Below are positions 1 to 12,444 of a stretch of 64,000 nt of DNA, piece after piece; position 1 is the first letter of the stretch, and every line of letters starts with the position of its first letter. The notes under the pieces were generated by a model. It searched no databases, was not told the origin of the DNA, and saw only the letters and a list, made by a program, of their open reading frames with translations. The position numbers and the translations under genes are program-made. The stretch comes from Hyperoodon ampullatus (taxonomy: Eukaryota; Chordata; Mammalia; Artiodactyla; Ziphiidae): NCBI GenBank assembly GCA_949752795.1, contig OX457057.1:101025513-101089512 (forward strand). Reading direction: 5' to 3'.

Positions 1-3000
1 GAAATCAAAAAGCCCAAACCCACACGATGTTAAGCAGGAAAACACTACACAGCCTCTTCTGGAGGGCTTTGTGTGCTGCAACGCAGGAGATGAATAAGGG
101 AGCACACAAAGTAATCAGAGATAAGAAGAATCCCATGAAAGACACAAAAACCTCAGCGCCGGGCAAGGATGGGGCTGCTTACTGACTGTGAAGAGGGAGA
201 AAGATAAGAACCGAAGTTGAGACAGACATGAAGATGGGCGTGCGAGGATCCCCAACAAATCAGAAGAAAAATGTTTCTCATGGATTATATAAAGGAACAT
301 AAGTGAGCAGGGAAGTAAAGAGAGCTTCAGAGAGACCAGGGGGAATAATATAGTTTCATAAAAAGTACACCCTGTATAAAACTCAAATGAATTCTTTGCT
401 CTGTGTTGCATCCGCACGGGTACTATTGTGGAATTTTTCCAGGTACCTCATGTCCCAGATACCAGGTTTCCAATAAAGGGCTCTTTGGTGGCCACTGTTA
501 ATTAATTGCAGCTACAATGAATGGTTGCTGGGTACCAAATGGAAAAAGTTAGCACCGGAGGCTTTGACAATTTCACCCTAAGTTATACAAGTCACTAAAG
601 GGAAATTAATTTACACTCGGGGGTTACAAACCGTTCTGGTACCTAGCACAGTGTCTGACACACTCGGAGGACGGAACAGCTGAAGAGGAGCCAATGAATC
701 ATTTCATAGCTCTTTTACCCCTTCTAAAGCATCCAAACCATTTTGGTTTGTAAGAATAGCATTTCCAGAAATAGCCAGGATCTCTTTAGAAGACTGTGCT
801 AACCTGGCCATGAGGGGCAGAACGGGGAAAGTGAGGAAGAAGGATGAAGGGAGAAAAGTAGAAAAAGTTCATCTCCCTTTCCGGCCACATAAGCCAATTT
901 CAAGGAGAAATGTTTCTGGGTGAATGTATGACACAGCCAACTCACTCAATCAGATTCAGAGGAAAATAAAGGAGGCAGGTGAAACCCAGAGCCAGGAAGA
1001 GCGGAAGTGATTTTGGACCCAGAATTCACAATAAGTCCAAGTGAACATGAAATCACTGTCAGTTTCTAGTAGCAGAGCCAACTTCCTGCTTTTTTTAATG
1101 GCTTGTATCATCAACTTGGGAAATGTAGGGATTTGAACCAGATGATGAATCAATTACCTCAATGAGATAAAATGCCCAAATTCCACGAAGGCATCAGGAA
1201 ACAGAAACAACAAAAAGACACTGTCAGGTGTCTTATGAAAAGCAGCTTGAGCAAATCACATCTTAGTCTCCTGGACCAAGCTCAGGGTTTACAAGCTCTC
1301 CCCGCCCACCCAGCTCCCAGCGGTGTCCAACTGCAGGCTGCTGCTTGGGCCAAGACTGGCACCCCACTGCCCCCCAGGCTGTACTAATAAAAATAAGAAA
1401 AGATATAGTGGGGAGCGACAGAGAGAGAAAAAGGGGTCCCTCAGTAACCAGGGGTTAGACAAGGTAACCTAGGACAAGAAAGGGAAGGAAAGAATAAGAC
1501 TAGTAAGAAGAAATTTGAGTGTAGAGAATTGGGCCTTCCACCAGCGGGGCTGCTGAAAGAAAAATCTTCATCTTATGTGAGTCATTTGTTGACTACTTCC
1601 TTTAAAGGGGGTCCCTAATATCCCCAGTCAGGCCCCAGGACAAAAAACTCTCAAGTAATTCAGGGAGCTGAAAAAAGAACACGAATACAGGACGATAATT
1701 TTAGAATAAGAAAGCACCTACAGAGAGAGAAGGGATATTTAGATTCTGAGTCACAATGTTTATACCTTTAACACACTTTGATATGTAAAATTATGTAAGA
1801 GTTGTATACTATATATGAGTTATATTACTATATTAAGTGTATGTACACATGTCCTGGTGTATACATGGCACTCTGCAGGCTATGCCTGGTCTCAATCCAG
1901 ATAGCTAGCCATTTAGATTCCTACCTACAAGCTAAGCCCTTGCTCTCATAAATGTGACCAGCTCTGACCTCAGACAGCAGGCATTTCTGGAGCTACAACC
2001 CAGCCTCATGGAGCAAACCATCAGGTCATCTGACTACAAGTCCAGCCCTGGCCTTGTGTCCCCATTTGGATAATGAGCTTTCTGTATTAATTAAAGTACC
2101 CCATCATCTCCTTGTACCCCAGGATTGCTAATAGGTTTCTACCTCGGGAACCCTGTGCCTGAGATCTGGTTCAGATAAACTGACTACTACTCCAGCTTTT
2201 CTAAGACTGGGCTCTGACAAGCCCCAATCACCCCATTCTGTCTCAACTCCAAACAGGCAAGGAGTGCAAGGCTTTTGGGTCCTCAGCAACATGGGAGAGA
2301 ACCAATAGGGAGGCAGAGCCCAACAACAGCTGCCAGACACTCCAGCAGCAGGGGAGCAGGGGCCTGGACAGAAGAAGCAAAGGCTGAGTGTGGAGAGGGA
2401 AGCTGGGGGACCCAGTCAGCGTCTCAGGCCTTGTTTCAGTAGTCCCAGTGAATGCAGGGCGAGAGCAACATCGGGGCGTTTCGTAGGAGGTGACCATTCT
2501 TTCACTCACATGCACCAGTGCCCCAGACAGCAGCTGGGGTCTCAGAGACACGACTGGACCCCAGAGAATGGGTCTGGCAAGAGCTCTACAAAACGTCCAT
2601 CAGTGGGGTTGCCGGCCTAGGAAGAGGTGCTAAAATCCCAGGCCACACAATTGAGCACGGAGAAGACGTGTAGATCAGGATATGCCTCATGGAGAAGAAA
2701 GATACAAGACAGACCTGCAAGATAAGTCATATGCAAGGGTCTCAGGCTTCTCCCTGCCTCCAGTCTTGCCGTTTTCAGTTGGCCCTGCCTCTCACATTCA
2801 GATTGGATTTTCTAAAGCCTAGCTTTCAGCAGGTCACTCCCCGTTTAGTCTCTTGGTCAAATGTTTTCTCATGAGCAGGTATTTGTGTCTTCAGCTGTCC
2901 AGCCCAGCAGCTGTTACGAATCCTGCAGGACAGGATAGTGTCGTGGTGCCGAAGCCAAGGTCAGGGGTGCGCCGCAGAGAGGTTTACGAGGTGGAAGTTG

Positions 3001-3223
3001 AAAATAGATAGTTGTGTTTGGTGCCTGGGAGGCTGTTGGAGACTTTTAAGTGCAGCATTTTTATTGCAGTTTTGAGAATGGATGACAGATTATGAGGCAC
3101 TGCTGGAAAAAAAGAGAGTAGGAACTGGGTTTTGATCAGCTGAAGAGAAAAAGACTAATGCTTCGTGTTTGGTGAAGTTACATGAGGTCAAGGTTTTTTT
3201 TTTCACACTATGATTTGTCTGCC
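1..3223. other. No gene recognised; unassigned DNA
   Basis: I see no exon, RNA gene or confidently assignable repeat here. The open frames on both strands are short (102 codons at most), overlap one another and carry no recognisable domain. The stretch 1,390-2,340 has the look of old interspersed DNA, possibly an eroded LTR, but I cannot name a family. Confidence 0.5.
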
Positions 3224-3360
3224 CAATATTTATTCATTTATTCCACATGTATTTGTTGAGTACCTACTATGTATAGTTGCTGTAGTAGAGAAGACACAGT
3301 GGTTATTAATATATACACGGTTCTGCCTTCAGATAATTACAAAGGAATGACGAGTGTGAC
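3224..3360 (-). repeat. L2-like fragment
   Basis: The stretch contains 'tatttattcatttattcc' followed by 'gttgagtacctactatgtat'. This resembles the reverse complement of an L2-type 3' end, where the terminal GAATGAAT motif reads as ATTCATTC. It is short and diverged, so the exact family is uncertain. Confidence 0.35.
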
Positions 3361-4127
3361 AAGAGAGGAGGAACAGTGTGTTAACAGAAGCACAAGCAAA
3401 GGGCATCTAACCCTGATTTTGGGATCCCCTAGTCTGAACTGCCGGTGTTCTCTCTAGCCAGATTGGTTTCCACCCATTTCCATGCACACGTCCTACATAC
3501 TCCTGATGTCAGGTCTGGGATTATACTTTTACCCAGGCTACTCAGGGCCTATAAATACTTTCTGGCCTGTCTTGTATCTCACATTCCTCCTGAAGAGATT
3601 TCTAGTGAAGATGGCATCCAAGTTAACACTTTTAGATCCACACCCTGTCCCTGGGCTCCAAACACACGACAAAGTAGATAAAAATATTTTAAAAGAAACC
3701 TGAACACAATGGCCATGTTGAAAAACAAAACAAATCTTTTTTTATGGACCAAAGACAAAAGAAAAACACAATACCATAAAGCAAGGCTGAAGCCATGGAC
3801 TGCTAGTTGTGAAGGCAGGCACAGGCTGTGAAATGTTAGTATCTGTGTGGTAACAGGGACCAGACGTGTCCTATGAGAGAGAGGTGGGGAAGAGAGCCAG
3901 TTTCACTGAGTGAAACCAGTACTTCTGTGGACCACTCCACCTGTAAAAGGAAGATGAAAAAGATGCAATGGACTCTTGCCTGGAGCAGTGGAGTATATGA
4001 AGCTGAGTATCTTGAAAGTTTGGAAATAATGGATCTCACCTTGAAGCCAGAACATGGGTCCAACAGCTCACTGGGTTGGTAACTAGATTTTAAAAAATTT
4101 CAATGGGACAGAAGCTTCTGAACAGGA

Positions 4128-4206
4128 AAGAAAGAAGGAAGGGAGGGAGGAAGAAAGAAAGGGGAAAGAATGGAGGGAAGAAAGGAGGAAAGGAGGGAGG
4201 AAGGAA
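4128..4206. repeat. GA-rich simple repeat
   Basis: Imperfect GGAA/GAAA/GGGA units form an almost pure purine strand of about 80 bp just upstream of a SINE. This is low-complexity DNA, not coding, although open frames run through it. Confidence 0.8.
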
Positions 4207-4277
4207 AAAATGCTGAGATCTACTCTGAGACCTGGGGGGGCCAAGATAAAGCAACCACAAAATTATCAGACCTCGGG

Positions 4278-4450
4278 GACTTCCCCGGTGGTCCAGTGGG
4301 TAAGACTCCATGCTCCCAGTGCACGGGGCATGGGTTTGATCCCTGGCCGGGGAACTAGATCCCGCATGCATGCAGCAACTAAGAGTTTGCATGCCGCAAC
4401 TAAAGATCCCACATGCCGCAACTAAGACCCAGCACAGCCAAAAAAAAAAA
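4278..4450 (+). mobile_element. CHR-2-like tRNA-derived SINE
   Basis: The element opens with 'acttccccggtggtccagtg', has the tRNA-derived B-box-like 'ggtttgatccctggcc', a body with repeated 'catgccgcaactaa' units and an A tail. It is flanked by a near-identical duplication beginning 'aaattatcaga' at about 4,260-4,277 and 4,451-4,468, so its ends are well set. SINEs of this type are transcribed by RNA polymerase III and mobilised by L1 proteins. Confidence 0.85.
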
Positions 4451-4544
4451 AAATTATCAGACTTGGGGAAAACAAAGAGAGAAAAACAGTAAAACCTCCT
4501 GCCCATGATGAGCCTTCAAATTCCAAAACACATGGAGAAAAACT

Positions 4545-5085
4545 AGACAAAAGATATAAGCAACTAGGAGATATATTTACTCCAGATGAGATGAAAATAA
4601 GAGATTAATATGAAAATGTCTGAAACAGGTACGTTTTAGATCAGCAAAGAGATAAAGGAAGGAATAGTACTCATAAAAAACAAGAACAATAAATTCTGAA
4701 GCAAAATAGTCAGATAAAATAAGAACAGATGGATATTAAAAAAAACCCTAATTGGAAATCCTGGAAATAGAAAAACACAATCACTGAAATTAAAATCAAA
4801 ACGAATAGGTTAAACTCTAGACTGGACATATTTGAACAAATAATTAAAGAATTGGAAAATAGTTTTGAGAAATCCACTCAGAAAGCAGCATTGAATGGTA
4901 AGAGATTAAAACTAAGAAATGTCAGCTAGAAAACAGAAAAGAGATGGAACAGCTCCAACCTAATAGGAATTCCTGAAAAAGAGAACAAGAGCGGGGCTGA
5001 TGAGATGTATTTGTAGAGACTATGACTGATGATTTTCTGGATTTGAAGACAGACAAAAGTGTACAACTAGTGCTGAACAGGATAC
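4545..5085 (+). mobile_element. Ancient L1 fragment (ORF1 region)
   Basis: A-rich sequence with 'cactgaaattaaaa', 'gaaaagagatgg' and 'ctaataggaattcctgaaaa' matches the order of an old mammalian L1 ORF1: the coiled-coil region followed by the start of the RNA-binding domain. Many stops interrupt it. It is much older than the full-length L1 at 40.6 kb. Confidence 0.6.
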
Positions 5086-5094
5086 ATTTGTTTG

Positions 5095-5390
5095 AAATGC
5101 CTTCCATGTCCTGGTTCCCTCCTAGCTCCATGCCTAATCTCCTATTGCTTTCTTCCTTGCTCACTTTGCTTTAGCCTACTGGCTTCCTTGCTAATCCTTG
5201 GACAAAAAACAAAGCCACTCTTACCTTAGGGCCTCTGTGCTTGCTCTTTCTCTGTTTAAATGCTTTTCCCCAAGATAATCTGTATGGCTCATTCCCTCAT
5301 TCTCTTTCTATTTCTTTTCAGATATTACCTTATTGGTGAGACCCTGCCTGATAGAAGCAAGTGAATGAATGAATGAATGAATGAATAGGT
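5095..5390 (+). mobile_element. L2 3'-end fragment with GAAT tail
   Basis: The segment has the L2 hallmark order 'agggcctctgtgcttgctct', then 'tctgtatggctcattccctc', and ends in tandem GAAT units at 5,362-5,387, the usual terminal microsatellite of L2 LINEs. It is an ancient immobile copy. Confidence 0.6.
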
Positions 5391-5682
5391 GGGTGGATGA
5401 ATACTATCCTTTCTCTACCTCGCCATCTTACTCACTCACACGTACATGGTGCTTAGTGCAGTGTTGGGTACATGGATACACGTCCAAATAACATTTGGTT
5501 TCAATAAATTCCATGTAAAGCCTTGTCTATATCCTAAAAGCTGACATTATTATGTGTGCGTATGAATTAATATTTAGTGACAGATATGATCAATCTATTT
5601 TCCCTAAAAGTTTATCACTATAATAGAGTAATTAAATCATGGTATTATAAAGTTTATGAGGGTTTAGAGCTCATTAGTTTCT

Positions 5683-6240
5683 TTTTTATTGAAGTATAGT
5701 TGATTTACAATATTGTGTTAGTTTCAGGTGTACAGCAAAGTGATTCAGTTATACATATACATATATATATATGCTTTTTCAGATTCCATTCCATTATAGG
5801 TTATTACAAGATGTTGAATATAGTTCCCTGTGCTACAGAGTAGGTCCTTGTTGTTTATCCATTTTACATATAGTGGTATGTATCTGTTAGTCCCAAACTC
5901 CTAATTTATCCCTCCCTCTTCTCACTTTGGTAACCATAAGTTTGTTTTCTATGTTTGTGGGTCTATTTCTGTTTTGTATATAAGTTCATTTGTATCATTT
6001 TTTAGATTCCACATATAAGTGATAATATATGATATTTGTCTTTGTCTGGCTTACTTCGCTTAGTATGATAATCTCTAGGTCCATCCATGTTGCTGCAAAT
6101 GGCATTATTTCATTTTTTCATGGCTGAGTAGTATTCCGTTGTATATATGTACCACATCTTCTTTATCCATTCATCTGTCGATGGACATTTAGGTTGCTTC
6201 CATGTCTTGGCTATTGTAAATAGTGCTGCTATGAACACTG
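5683..6240 (-). mobile_element. 5'-truncated L1 3' end
   Basis: It starts with 'tttttattgaagtatagttg' and 'caaagtgattcagttataca', the reverse complement of an L1 3' UTR, and runs into the end of ORF2. The minus strand still encodes the terminal ORF2 motif with residues WYIYTTEYYSAMKK. This useful reference shows the ancestral reading frame of the ORF2 C terminus, against which the frameshift in the 40.6-kb L1 can be judged. Confidence 0.85.
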
Positions 6241-7639
6241 AATAGCTCATTAATTTCAACTTCCACATTTTACATGTGAAAATTGAGGCCAAGAGAGGTG
6301 AAATAGACATACAGGCAAGCAGTTTAACAGACCCAGGGCTAAAAATCAGCCCCTTAACTGAGCCCAGTATCCATTTTATCACATGTTTTCTTCATTCTAC
6401 TTGCATTCAGAGAAATTGGGTCATAAATAATCCTATTCCCCCAAAGAACATCTTAACGTCTATGTACACATGCATTGTTTCTAGGTAACAATAGATTATC
6501 CCTACTTGCTTTGGAGAAGTTAGGGCTTCCAGGTTCCACTTCATTAAAAATGTAATTTTAACGTGTTTTTATTTCTACAGCTTCTTGTCATTAAGAGACT
6601 ATAATTAAAATAATTAGAAGAAGAATCTTGCCTGTTAATGAGTCTACATTTCAATAAAACATTTAAAAATTCACAGTCCAAAGCTGTTACCTTATTATTT
6701 AAGCATGAGTTCTATTATATAAACTGTCACCACAGCACTGTCAACCCGTTATATATAGAAAAAAATCTGTTAGCTTTTCCTTGGTAAACCGATGTCACTC
6801 TATGCTGAAATTATTGAAGAAATTACAGGGAGATGGACAATGGGTGGGTTTGCATCCGCCCCCCCCCCCCAGGGTAACTGGGCTCTGGAAGATTTCTAAA
6901 GCCTCTTTTGGATGCAGTGTACGTCAAGATAGTTGAGAAGGAACACAGTTTTGCAGCAGCAGTGAGAATTCATAGTGCTAAATTTTGAGTGTCATGCATA
7001 CATATATATACACACAGACATATGCATGTGGTAATAGTGATGAAAAGATTTTTTTTAAAGCTGCTATAATTCAAGCAGGCTACATTCCAATGGTACAATG
7101 GGGTTTGAGACACTAAAAAGCAATGAATTATAACTTCTATAACCGATTTCTCATTGTAAGTATTATGTTCTCTGTTTACTGTAAGCCTTCACCTTTAGGC
7201 CTCCAGAAGCCTTGTGCTAGAGTGATTCTGTAGGACTTCTCTGCTTGCCTTTCCCATAGAGATAACCTCTGCTAACCTATGAGGGTCTGGACTGAAAGGC
7301 TACTAGGACTAACACACAGTGTTTAGAACTAAGGCCATATATTTATTTCAATGACCCTGCTAACCCCACTAAATGCACACTTCCCTGGGGTGCTGGAAGT
7401 AATGAGTTTATTTCCAGAAACAAGGTGGTAATGCAACTAATAAGAATTAAGGCCCACGTCTTAAGAAATAATACTATTTTTAACAACCAGTATGAGATAA
7501 ACATCCCAGTTGGGATTTAAATATATTTTTAAAAAATTATAAGCCTTTCTCTGATCCTGGGCAAGGAGCTTTATGACAAGTTGGTGGAGTTGGTAGAAAT
7601 ATAAAGGAAAAGACAGAACACTTGACATGACTCCCTGTA
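6241..7639. other. No gene recognised
   Basis: AT-rich unassigned DNA. A C homopolymer lies at about 6,860-6,870 and a short TATATA/CACA stretch near 7,000. I see no conserved coding signal. Confidence 0.5.
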
Positions 7640-8205
7640 GTTGATAGACTCTAAGAGGCATCCCCCACCTCCTATCATTCACATCCTGTGTAATCCCCTC
7701 CCCTGGAGTGTGAGCAGGGTCTGTGACTTGCTTCTAAGCAATAGAATATGGCAAAGGTGGTGGAACGTCGTCGCCATCATGATTATATTACATACCATCG
7801 TAACTTCCCTCTTGCCAGCAAACTCTCCCTATTGACTCTCTCCCTCGATGGCTTCAATCAAGTCAGCTGACACATGAAGAGGCCCACATAGCAAAGAACT
7901 AAGGGCAGCCTCTGGTTGACAGAGGCCCTCAGGAATTGAGCCCATCAGTCCAACAAGCTGCCAGGACCTGAGTGCTGCCAACAAGGATGTGAGCTCAGAA
8001 GAAGTTCCCTCCCCAGTCAAGGCCCAGAAGAGACCCCAACCCTGGATAACACCTTGATTGCAATCTTTGAGAGACTTTATAGTGGAGGACCAGCTAAGTC
8101 ATGCCCAGATTCCTGACTCACAGGTAACGTGTGTGTTGCTTTAAGCCACTAAGTGCGTGGTAATATGTTATATAGCAATAGATAACTATTACCGTCCTCA
8201 GTGAT
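7640..8205 (+). mobile_element. MLT1-type (ERVL-MaLR) LTR
   Basis: Landmarks in order are 'tgtgtaatcccctcccctgg', 'gacttgcttctaagcaatag', 'gagggcagcctctgg'-like text near 7,900, 'gattcctgactcacag' and 'tgctttaagccactaagt', ending in 'gcaatagataactattac'. This is the characteristic layout of an MLT1 LTR, an ancient non-autonomous retrotransposon LTR shared by placental mammals. No internal region is adjacent, so it is a solo LTR. Confidence 0.8.
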
Positions 8206-8254
8206 TAAACACGGGGAGGGTGTCACATTGCAAAGAAAGAAGGAGAAGATGTAG

Positions 8255-8490
8255 GAAGTTGAAAAGAGCATGGGCTTAGGTAACAGACAGCCCTGGGTTT
8301 GAGTCCCTCCTGTGCCATTTAGCGTCTGTGTGACCTGGGGTTAATTCCATATCTTCTCCAACCTCAGTTTCCACATCTCTAGTATGAAGATAATATTTTC
8401 CACCTCATGGTGCTGTTTGCAGGAGTAAACCAGATATAGTATTTAGTAGATCTAGTAAACCAGATAAATAGTATATGTGGCAAGTAGGAA
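8255..8490 (+). repeat. MIR SINE relic
   Basis: It has 'gagcatgggctta', 'gggtttgagtccctcctgtg', 'tgtgtgacctgggg' and 'cctcagtttccacatct', which is the order of the MIR tRNA-related head and core. It is old and diverged. Confidence 0.8.
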
Positions 8491-9314
8491 ATGTTTAAAA
8501 AATGCTATCCATCGCCATGGACCTCACCTACGGGAATAGTTACGCCTTTCACTCAGGGGCCCTTTAGCATGATACAGCGAGCCAGGTTGGTTTTGCTAGC
8601 ATTTTTGTTCCCTCCAGTCAGCACTTTATGTTTCAGGGAGACTGAATGACCTTCCATTCAGCCCTGAAAAGGTTTTACTCTCATGAGTATTGTATATACA
8701 TATTCTCTTCTCTGTATGTGACTTGACTATCTAATTCCTTTTTGTCTGAAGCAAACTAGGGGTATGTGGGAGTGATGAGGTATTAAGAATCCTTTTTCAA
8801 ATAAGGAACCAGATGACATCCCCTCAGTGACATGAATACCTGACCTGAGCCTTAGTACATGAGGTAGCTGTGCATGAGGGAGAGACTTCATTAACTGGCT
8901 GACAGCTCGGGGCTGTTAGTCACAAATTTCCAGCAACCTTTTTCTTCCTACGTTGGCATTAACGTATTAGAAAATGTGAAATGTTTATCCTCCACTTAAA
9001 TGGCGTGAGTAAATGCAATAGTAAAACACTTCAGTCTATAATGTAAAGGTTGCTTAGACTCTGACTATACTTATCACTTAAAAAGAAACTGTAATTTTGT
9101 TTGCGTGCCCTGCCTTTGCGATTCAAAATCAGCGGAGATTTATATTTTAAAGTAGTCAATTTTGGAAACCCAGATCTGTTCTGCAATCATGTGATGGATG
9201 TCTGCATGACAGGAGGGCTATGTTGACCCTTTCTCAAGGAGAACCAATGTTTCCTTCATTGAGAATTATACGAAGGTGATGCTTTCCATCCTCCTCTCCC
9301 CTACCCCCAAACTT
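8491..9314. other. No gene recognised
   Basis: Unassigned AT-rich DNA between a MIR relic and a CHR-1 SINE. No coding or RNA signal is visible. Confidence 0.5.
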
Positions 9315-9329
9315 GCCTTTCCATTTTTT

Positions 9330-9338
9330 TTGTTTGTT

Positions 9339-9373
<35 letters not shown>

Positions 9374-9564
9374 CGGTACACGGGCCTCTCACTGTTGTGG
9401 CCTCTCCTGTTGCGGAGCACAGGCTCCAGATGTGCAGGCTCAGCGGCCATGGCTCATGGGCCCAGCTGCTCCACAGCATGTGGGATCTTTGCGGACTGGG
9501 GCATGAACCTGTGTCCCCTGCATCGGCAGGCGGACTCTCAACCACTGCGCCACCAGGGAAGCCC
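9330..9564 (-). mobile_element. CHR-1 SINE, full length
   Basis: A T/G-rich tail (reverse of the poly-A) precedes 'gcggtacacgggcctctcac' and the element ends in 'ccaccagggaagccc', the reverse complement of the cetacean CHR-1 head. A perfect 15-bp TSD (gcctttccatttttt) lies at 9,315-9,329 and 9,565-9,579. The open frames across it are SINE sequence, not genes. Confidence 0.93.
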
Positions 9565-9634
9565 GCCTTTCCATTTTTTACGACAACAAAACTAAAACAT
9601 ATTGTCATCACTTTGTGTATAGATTGATTGATTG

Positions 9635-9815
9635 ATCCAAAGAACTGGGTTCAAATCTTGGCTCTGCCGCTTAGTAGTTTTGTGCTCTTGGGCAAATCAT
9701 TTCATCTCTCAACTTCTTGGTTTCCTCATATTTATAGTAAAGTGAAGAGAATAATAACAAATAACAATATCAAAGGGTGGATACAAAGATGCAGTGAGAT
9801 AAGATATGTGAAAAG
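9635..9815 (+). repeat. MIR SINE relic
   Basis: The segment 'gggttcaaatcttggctctg', then 'cttgggcaaatcatttcatc' and 'ggtttcctcatatttatag' follows the MIR core order. It is old and diverged. Confidence 0.8.
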
Positions 9816-10029
9816 GCCAAACTCATTAATTTTTTTCTCCACGTAGATATTAAGGTACAGAATCAGTTTCAGGGAGAAAATTTTAATGCTTCTCTTTTTC
9901 TGTATATGCTCAATTTTCCTTGTGTCTGAGCAATGAGCTCTCTAGTACAATGTTTAGAGATGTCTACTCTGTCCTAAGACACGCTGTAAGTCAAAAGATT
10001 TGTTTATGATTCCTTTTAATGGAAATAAC

Positions 10030-10225
10030 AATACCTAATACTTAATCGAGCACTTGCTCTTGGCAAGTGCTTCACATGTATTAATTCATTCAATCCACAG
10101 GAACGCCATGAAGAAACTGAAGCCCAGAGAGGTTAAATAACTTGCTGAGGGCTGTGTAGTTTGATGGAGTTAGGAGTCAAGCCCAGTTATCTGAACTTGG
10201 AGTCCACATCACAGTGCTCACTCAG
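10030..10225 (-). repeat. MIR SINE relic, reverse
   Basis: The segment 'cacatgtattaattcattca', then 'gaaactgaagcccagagagg' and 'ttaaataacttgctgagggc' is the reverse complement of the MIR core. Confidence 0.8.
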
Positions 10226-11640
10226 CACTGCCATGTACCTCGTGCAAGTGTTCATTTCTTGGGTACAAATCCTCTAAGCCAGCAGAACCAAGGAAACAGG
10301 GAGCACAAAGTTTTGTAAGTGGATGATTAGGTGCAGCTGGGGATAGTGGTACAGATACGTGCTTGCCTTGCTTCTCAGAGACCTGATTTCTGACTTTAGG
10401 GGAAAGACCCCCATGTATGAGTCCTTGGTGGGCACATAGAGCAAGAAAGGATTTGCAGTAAACCTAATGCTGAGTTCTTTGATCTTGCAGCCTAACTGAA
10501 ACATTCAGGGGTGAGTGGGTTCTTAGTAGAAAGTGATAACCATAACTCCCACTTATTATAAATATATTCCTATGAGAAATACATTACCAATTATAAAAGA
10601 AACCATTTAAATGGCATTGCTGCTGAATAGCTTTACCTCCACTAGCTTCTGAAAAATTACATAACCCATTTGAGCAGCATTATAAATAAGCAGCTTTATA
10701 CAGTTTTATTTTCTTGTTTTCCTTTAGAATCACTGTGATCCATGAGCCTTCCAAAACCTATCCTAGCCAAAGCATCAGTAATAAATCATAAATATTTATA
10801 GCATTTAATCATGAGGCAGCCAAAGAACTAAAGTGTTATATTATTCAGCAACTCATTAAGCACTCAGCATGCTTATAATCGAATGGTGGGTCTGTGAGTG
10901 GTTTATTCTGTCACCAGTTGTCTTCCTTCTCTTCTATAGAAAAAAAAGTCATTAATGCTCATATACGCATAAGTTGTAGCAGGTGTGGACCAAAGTCAAT
11001 TAGACAATACCATCCCTGATGTCCTAGAAATGTATAATTTAACAGAACAACAAAATGTATCCTCTTGCCATGCCATTACAGAGGAAAGAAGGGAAAGACA
11101 GGAGGAGGGGTTGGGGGTGGAAGGGAGGAATATAAACAATTACGAAACCCTCCTGTGAGCTAGGCAATAATAGTTGGAACATCACATTTACATTATTAAT
11201 GACTATTTCATTTGCATTCCTGTATTCCCGTTGTTTTGTTATTTCTGAAGGGAAAATATCAGATATGTTATTCAGTACACAGGAAGAACTAACAATAAGA
11301 TCCATTCAAATGTGGAGAGGGAGCTCCTTAGGAGATAGGAGTCTCATCTTGAGCGCAATGTTCCAGCAGAGGTGGGATGCCTCTTTGTCAGGGGTTTTGA
11401 AGAGGGGATTTCCTATCAGAAAAAAATGACCAGCATCACTTCTTTAACAAAGATGCAAACCTCCCTTCCTTCTCTACAATTGAGGTTTGAAGGCTAGAAT
11501 GCCCACTTTCCCAGACTCAGTTGAAGATAGGAGTAGCCACATGATCCAGTTCTGGACAATGAGATGTTTGTAGAAGTCTCTGGGATGGGGGATGGGGTGG
11601 GAGAGGCTTTTGAGAAAAGGTTTTAAAAGAGATGGACTCA
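10226..11640. other. No gene recognised
   Basis: Unassigned DNA. A weak old repeat may lie at about 11,480-11,640, with 'gtagccacatgatccagttc', but I cannot name its family. Confidence 0.45.
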
Positions 11641-11772
11641 TTGGACCCCTCGTACACTGCTGGTGGGACTGTGAAATGGTGTGACCATTTTGGAAACAGT
11701 TTGGCAGCTCTTCAGAAAGCTAAATCATTGAGTTATCATATGTTCACATAAAAACTTGTATGCAAGTATTCA
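11641..11772 (+). mobile_element. Old L1 3' region, left half (split by NUMT)
   Basis: The text 'ctggtgggactgtgaaatgg', 'tttggcagctcttcag' and 'cacataaaaacttgtatgca' is the C-terminal ORF2 region of an older L1. It stops at 'caagtattca' at 11,772. The same L1 resumes at 22,690 with 'agcagcattattcgtaatag', which is what follows in L1, so the two halves were one element before the mitochondrial DNA inserted. Confidence 0.85.
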
Positions 11773-11784
11773 GCGTAACAGTCC

Positions 11785-12444
11785 TTGTTAGTCCTCTTAG
11801 CTCCTTTTAGGGTTTGCTGAAGATGGTGGTATATAGACTGGGTTAGCAAGGGTTGGTGAGGTTTATGGGGGTTTATCCATTTTAGAACAAGGCTCCTATA
11901 GAGGGGTGTGAAGCACCGCCAAGTCCTTTGAGTTTTAAACTGTTCCTAGTAGTACTCTGGCGAATAGTCTAGTTGCTGTGATTATTTGGGTTTAGGGCTA
12001 AGCATAGTGGGGTACCTAATCCCAGTTTGGGTCTTAGCTATCATGTGATCAGGATATGTTAAAGTCACTTTCATAGTTTATTTTTGCTGTAATTATGGCT
12101 TTTTACAGCTTAATTAAGGTTTAACTTTATCTTGTATAATCCTTTAACATGCTTTACGCCGTAATTCTATTAATTCGGGTCAATCTATGGCTTTGGTGGC
12201 TGGCATGAAATTTACCAACCCTGATTAATATGGCTTAGTCAAATTTTCATTTTTGGCTTAATTCCCATCACTGCTGTCTTCCATGGGGACGTGGTTGAGC
12301 AAGGTGTTGTGAGCTGCAGGTGTGGCGTGCTTGATACCTGCTCCTTTTAATCTCAGTGATTTAGAGGGCATTCTCACCAGAGTGCAAATACTTGCATGTG
12401 TAATTCTATTAAAAACTAATAGAAAGGCTGGGACAAAACCTTTA
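11785..12444 (-). pseudogene. MT-RNR1: 12S rRNA, 5' two-thirds (NUMT)
   Basis: The reverse strand contains the conserved 12S blocks: 'aaactgggattaggtacccc' (with one change in the usual GATACCCC), 'gccagccacc' and 'ccgccaagtcctttgag' as read on the plus strand. About 660 of the roughly 970 bases are present. The 3' third is missing because the NUMT junction falls just past the region read on the plus strand as 'gggtttgctgaagatggtgg'. The match becomes weak over the last 20 or so bases before the L1 boundary. Confidence 0.93.

Noticed and set aside
2243..2551. 102-codon minus-strand frame overlapping other frames
   Set aside because: No domain, no homologous feel, overlapping frames on both strands; chance.
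4090..4506. 138-codon minus-strand frame with Phe/Pro/Ser repeats
   Set aside because: It is made of a SINE and a GA-rich simple repeat.
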